A stretch of DNA of 7,640 nt, taken from an uncultured Ruminococcus sp. GTDB lineage: Bacteria; Bacillota; Clostridia; Oscillospirales; Ruminococcaceae. The position numbers were made by a program, and so were the translations under genes. Shown piece by piece: positions 5,529 through 7,640 of the stretch (within the stretch, counting starts at the first letter, position 1; the number at the start of each line of letters is the position of its first letter). The DNA lies in assembly GCA_905199285.1 (NCBI GenBank), contig CAJKFZ010000128.1:1-7640 (forward strand), written 5' to 3'. The notes below the pieces were generated by a model. That model was not told the origin of the DNA. It made no database searches and saw only the letters and a list, made by a program, of their open reading frames with translations.

Positions 5529-6674
5529 ATGGCATCAGCTGCCCAGAAAAGAATTAAATCTATCAGCTATGCTAAATATGGCTATATTTTTATTCTGCCG
5601 TTTTTTCTTGTTTATTTCTTTTTTCAATTATGGCCTTTAGTTAATACTTTTGTTCTTTCCTTTAAGGGAAACGATACAACTGTTGAAGAATTTGTTGGAT
5701 TTGACAACTATAAAACTATCCTTTTTGATACGGATGTAGATATGGACGTTGTTAAGGGAACATCCCCTAAATTAGAAAATATGTCTGCTGAAGAGAAAAA
5801 GGAAGCCAGAAAAGCTGAACAGGCTAAGGTAGGTCAGAAAGCTCAGCATGATACTTTTGTCAAATCATTTGGAAATACTCTTATCCTTTGGATAGGAAAC
5901 TTTATTCCTCAGATTATTCTTTCTCTTTCACTTGCTGTTTGGTTTACAGACGCTAAACTTAAAATTCCTGGAAAGGGCTTTTTTAAGGTCGTTATGTATA
6001 TGCCAAACATAATCACTGCGGCTTCTGTTGCGGTATTGTTCCTGTCACTTTGTTCTGAATCTAAATATGGTGCTTTAAACCAGATTTTACATAGTGTTGG
6101 AATTGTTGATGATATTACGTCAACAAATTCAACTGATTTTGTTAAGTTCATTTCAGGTAAATGGGAACCAAGAATTGTTGTTATGTTTATTCAGACATGG
6201 ATGTGGTTTGGTAATACAATGATCATGCTTATGTCTGGTATTATGGGTATCAATCCATCACTCTTTGAAGCTGCAAGCATTGATGGTGCAAGCAGTGGAC
6301 AGGTATTCAGAAAGATTACACTTCCGCTTCTTAGCCCTATCATGGTTTACACTCTTGTAACATCTATGATTGGTGGTCTTCAGATGTTTGATATTCCTTA
6401 TCTCTTCCATAAGGGAACTAACGATCTTAACCCCGAAATTCGTACGGTTGCTGTTTACATTTATGAAAGATTCCATACTTCCGGTACTATTTCATACAGC
6501 TACGGTTATTCAGGTGCTGCATCTGTTCTTCTCTTTATCGTAACTCTTATTCTTGGATCAATTACATTCTATATGAATAGAGATGTTGACGCAATTGCAA
6601 AGAAGAAGCAGCGTAAAAAGCTTGCAAAACAGGCAAAGCTTCAGAATAAACAGTTTGGAGGTCTTAGCATATGA
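5529..6674 (+). CDS. Carbohydrate ABC transporter permease, MalF/UgpA-like
   Basis: This 381-residue inner-membrane subunit forms half of the sugar channel with the next gene's product. Six membrane segments are visible at about 17-45, 115-139, 151-175, 215-240, 268-287 and 330-349. The EAA loop that contacts the ATPase is at 247-271 (EAASIDGASS, then FRKITLPLLSP) with the conserved Glu, Asp-Gly and Leu-Pro. This marks a CUT1 permease of the binding-protein-dependent family. Two oddities stand out: a charged, Lys/Glu/Ala-rich insertion of about 40 residues (68-108) in the outer loop after segment 1, and a lysine-rich cytoplasmic tail (about 352-381). The family is usually 290-320 residues, so these account for most of the extra length. 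It lies 118 bp after the binding-protein gene, separated by a stem-loop, and overlaps the next gene by 4 bp. Confidence 0.93.
   Translation: MASAAQKRIKSISYAKYGYIFILPFFLVYFFFQLWPLVNTFVLSFKGNDTTVEEFVGFDNYKTILFDTDVDMDVVKGTSPKLENMSAEEKKEARKAEQAKVGQKAQHDTFVKSFGNTLILWIGNFIPQIILSLSLAVWFTDAKLKIPGKGFFKVVMYMPNIITAASVAVLFLSLCSESKYGALNQILHSVGIVDDITSTNSTDFVKFISGKWEPRIVVMFIQTWMWFGNTMIMLMSGIMGINPSLFEAASIDGASSGQVFRKITLPLLSPIMVYTLVTSMIGGLQMFDIPYLFHKGTNDLNPEIRTVAVYIYERFHTSGTISYSYGYSGAASVLLFIVTLILGSITFYMNRDVDAIAKKKQRKKLAKQAKLQNKQFGGLSI
6657..6661 (+). promoter_or_regulatory. Ribosome binding site of the second permease, inside the first permease gene
   Basis: GGAGG lies 9 nt before the ATG at 6671 and within the last codons of the upstream gene. 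With the ATGA overlap at 6671-6674 it indicates translational coupling of the two membrane subunits. Confidence 0.8.
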
Positions 6675-7567
6675 GTGATATGAAATCCGTTTACGGAAAC
6701 AAAAAAGATAATTATATGTTTAAGATAAGACTTAAGTCAACAATTCTGTTTATCTGGTTTGTTATCTTAACAATTATCTGTTTGCTTCCTATTTATATTC
6801 TTTTAGTTAATGCGACACGCAGCAATAATGATATTTCCGGCGGTTTCTCACTTATCCCTGGCGATTATCTTGCTACAAACTTTAAAAACATGAGAACTCT
6901 TGAATATGCTAAGAATGCTTTCAGACCGCTCATTGGTTACAGAAACAGTGCTATTATTACAGTTTCTGCAACATTCCTGACGGTTTTCTTCTCAGCTTTA
7001 ACATCATATGGTATTCATGTATACGACTTCAAGCTTAAAGAAGCTTCATATACATTTATCCTTTTAATTATGATGATTCCTGTACAGGTAACATCAGCAG
7101 GTTTCGTAAACTTCATGATCAAAATGCATCTCCATAATACATATTGGCCGCTTATTATACCGGCTGTTGCTGCTCCAGCGGTAGTATTCTTTATGAGATC
7201 ATACATGAAATCATCGTTCCCGCTTGATATTGTTGAGGCTGCTCGTATTGATGGTTCAGGTGAGTTCAGAACTTTCCTTACAATTGCAATTCCTATGATG
7301 AAGCCAGCTATCGCTGTTCAGGCAATTTTTGCTTTCGTTGCAAGCTGGAACAACTTCTATACACCTTCTATGATCCTTCTTAATGGTGATAAGACTAAGC
7401 AGACACTTCCTATGATGATTCAGGCAGTTCAGGCTTCGGATAAGTTTACTGATTACGGTATTGTATATACATGTATCGCACTTAGTATTGTTCCGATCGT
7501 TATTGCTTATGTTTGTCTCTCAAGATTCATCATTGCCGGCGTTGCACTTGGTGGTGTAAAGGAATAA
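6671..7567 (+). CDS. Carbohydrate ABC transporter permease, MalG/UgpE-like
   Basis: This 298-residue protein is the second channel subunit of the importer. Membrane segments are visible at about 22-46, 93-118, 126-150, 157-175, 208-226 and 265-290. The EAA loop is at 189-212 (EAARIDGSGE, then FLTIAIPMMKP), with the conserved Glu189 and the Asp-Gly pair at 193-194. The length is normal for the MalG-type family. The sequence VASWNNFYTPSMIL after segment 5 is also typical of MalG-type permeases. Its start overlaps the stop of the preceding gene (ATGA), so the two are coupled and probably made in equal amounts. It is the last gene of the operon, with a strong terminator 11 nt after the stop. No ATPase gene follows. 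The substrate is unknown. Confidence 0.94.
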   Translation: MSDMKSVYGNKKDNYMFKIRLKSTILFIWFVILTIICLLPIYILLVNATRSNNDISGGFSLIPGDYLATNFKNMRTLEYAKNAFRPLIGYRNSAIITVSATFLTVFFSALTSYGIHVYDFKLKEASYTFILLIMMIPVQVTSAGFVNFMIKMHLHNTYWPLIIPAVAAPAVVFFMRSYMKSSFPLDIVEAARIDGSGEFRTFLTIAIPMMKPAIAVQAIFAFVASWNNFYTPSMILLNGDKTKQTLPMMIQAVQASDKFTDYGIVYTCIALSIVPIVIAYVCLSRFIIAGVALGGVKE

Positions 7568-7577
7568 TTTTAAAATT

Positions 7578-7606
7578 AACAGCACACTTTGGTGTGCTGT
7601 TTTTTT
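7578..7606 (+). terminator. Intrinsic terminator of the transporter operon
   Basis: AACAGCACAC (7578-7587) and GTGTGCTGTT (7592-7601) form a perfect 10-bp stem with a TTTG loop, followed immediately by a run of T that starts inside the stem (7600-7606). It starts 11 nt after the last stop codon. Confidence 0.95.
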
Positions 7607-7617
7607 GCATTGAATTG

Positions 7618-7623
7618 TTGACA
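7618..7623 (+). promoter_or_regulatory. Possible -35 box of the next transcription unit
   Basis: A perfect TTGACA lies just after the terminator. Exactly 17 bases remain in the window, so a matching -10 box would fall just beyond the edge and cannot be checked. The box sits within an imperfect palindrome, ATTGT-TG-ACAAT (7614-7625). Confidence 0.35.
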
Positions 7624-7640
7624 ATGGATTAATATATTGC

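Overview
The window looks like chromosomal DNA from an anaerobic gut or rumen Firmicute of the Ruminococcus / Oscillospiraceae type. The reasons are an AT-rich sequence with strong AGGAGG ribosome binding sites, a secreted protein ending in a type I-like dockerin (the cohesin-binding module of cellulosome or amylosome systems), and a Firmicute-type sugar ABC transporter operon with no ATPase gene of its own. The species cannot be fixed from the sequence alone. All genes are on the + strand.

Region 1 (about 1-3250) holds one large gene for a 1069-residue secreted papain-family (C1A) cysteine peptidase. It has a signal peptide, a peptidase domain with complete catalytic residues (Gln105, Cys111, His272, Asn302), a probable lectin-like beta domain, a long beta-rich middle that I can only partly assign, and a two-repeat C-terminal dockerin. 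It is probably exported and docked on a cell-surface or scaffoldin cohesin.

Region 2 (about 3249-3934) has no credible gene. Its first half is AT-rich and lacks an obvious intrinsic terminator. A near-consensus promoter (TTGACT, 17 bp, TATATT) lies at 3503-3531. It would give an unusually long leader of about 395 nt before the next start codon. This leader contains a chain of potential hairpins, including an 8-bp closing stem around two smaller arms (3805-3879) and a perfect 10-bp A/T inverted repeat just upstream of the ribosome binding site (3884-3911). I do not recognise it as a known riboswitch, and it is the best candidate here for something undescribed.

Region 3 (3935-7567) is a three-gene CUT1-type carbohydrate ABC importer operon: a lipoprotein solute-binding protein, a MalF/UgpA-like permease and a MalG/UgpE-like permease. 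A stable stem-loop with a GCAA tetraloop sits between the binding-protein gene and the first permease gene, which fits high expression of the binding protein relative to the membrane subunits. The two permease genes overlap by 4 bp (ATGA). A strong intrinsic terminator follows at 7578-7606. No ATPase gene is present, so a shared MsmX/MsmK-type ATPase encoded elsewhere is the likely partner. The last bases contain a possible -35 box for the next transcription unit.

A plausible shared theme is extracellular processing of plant or dietary polymers followed by import of oligosaccharides. The peptidase and the transporter are separate transcription units, however, and nothing in the sequence ties them functionally.
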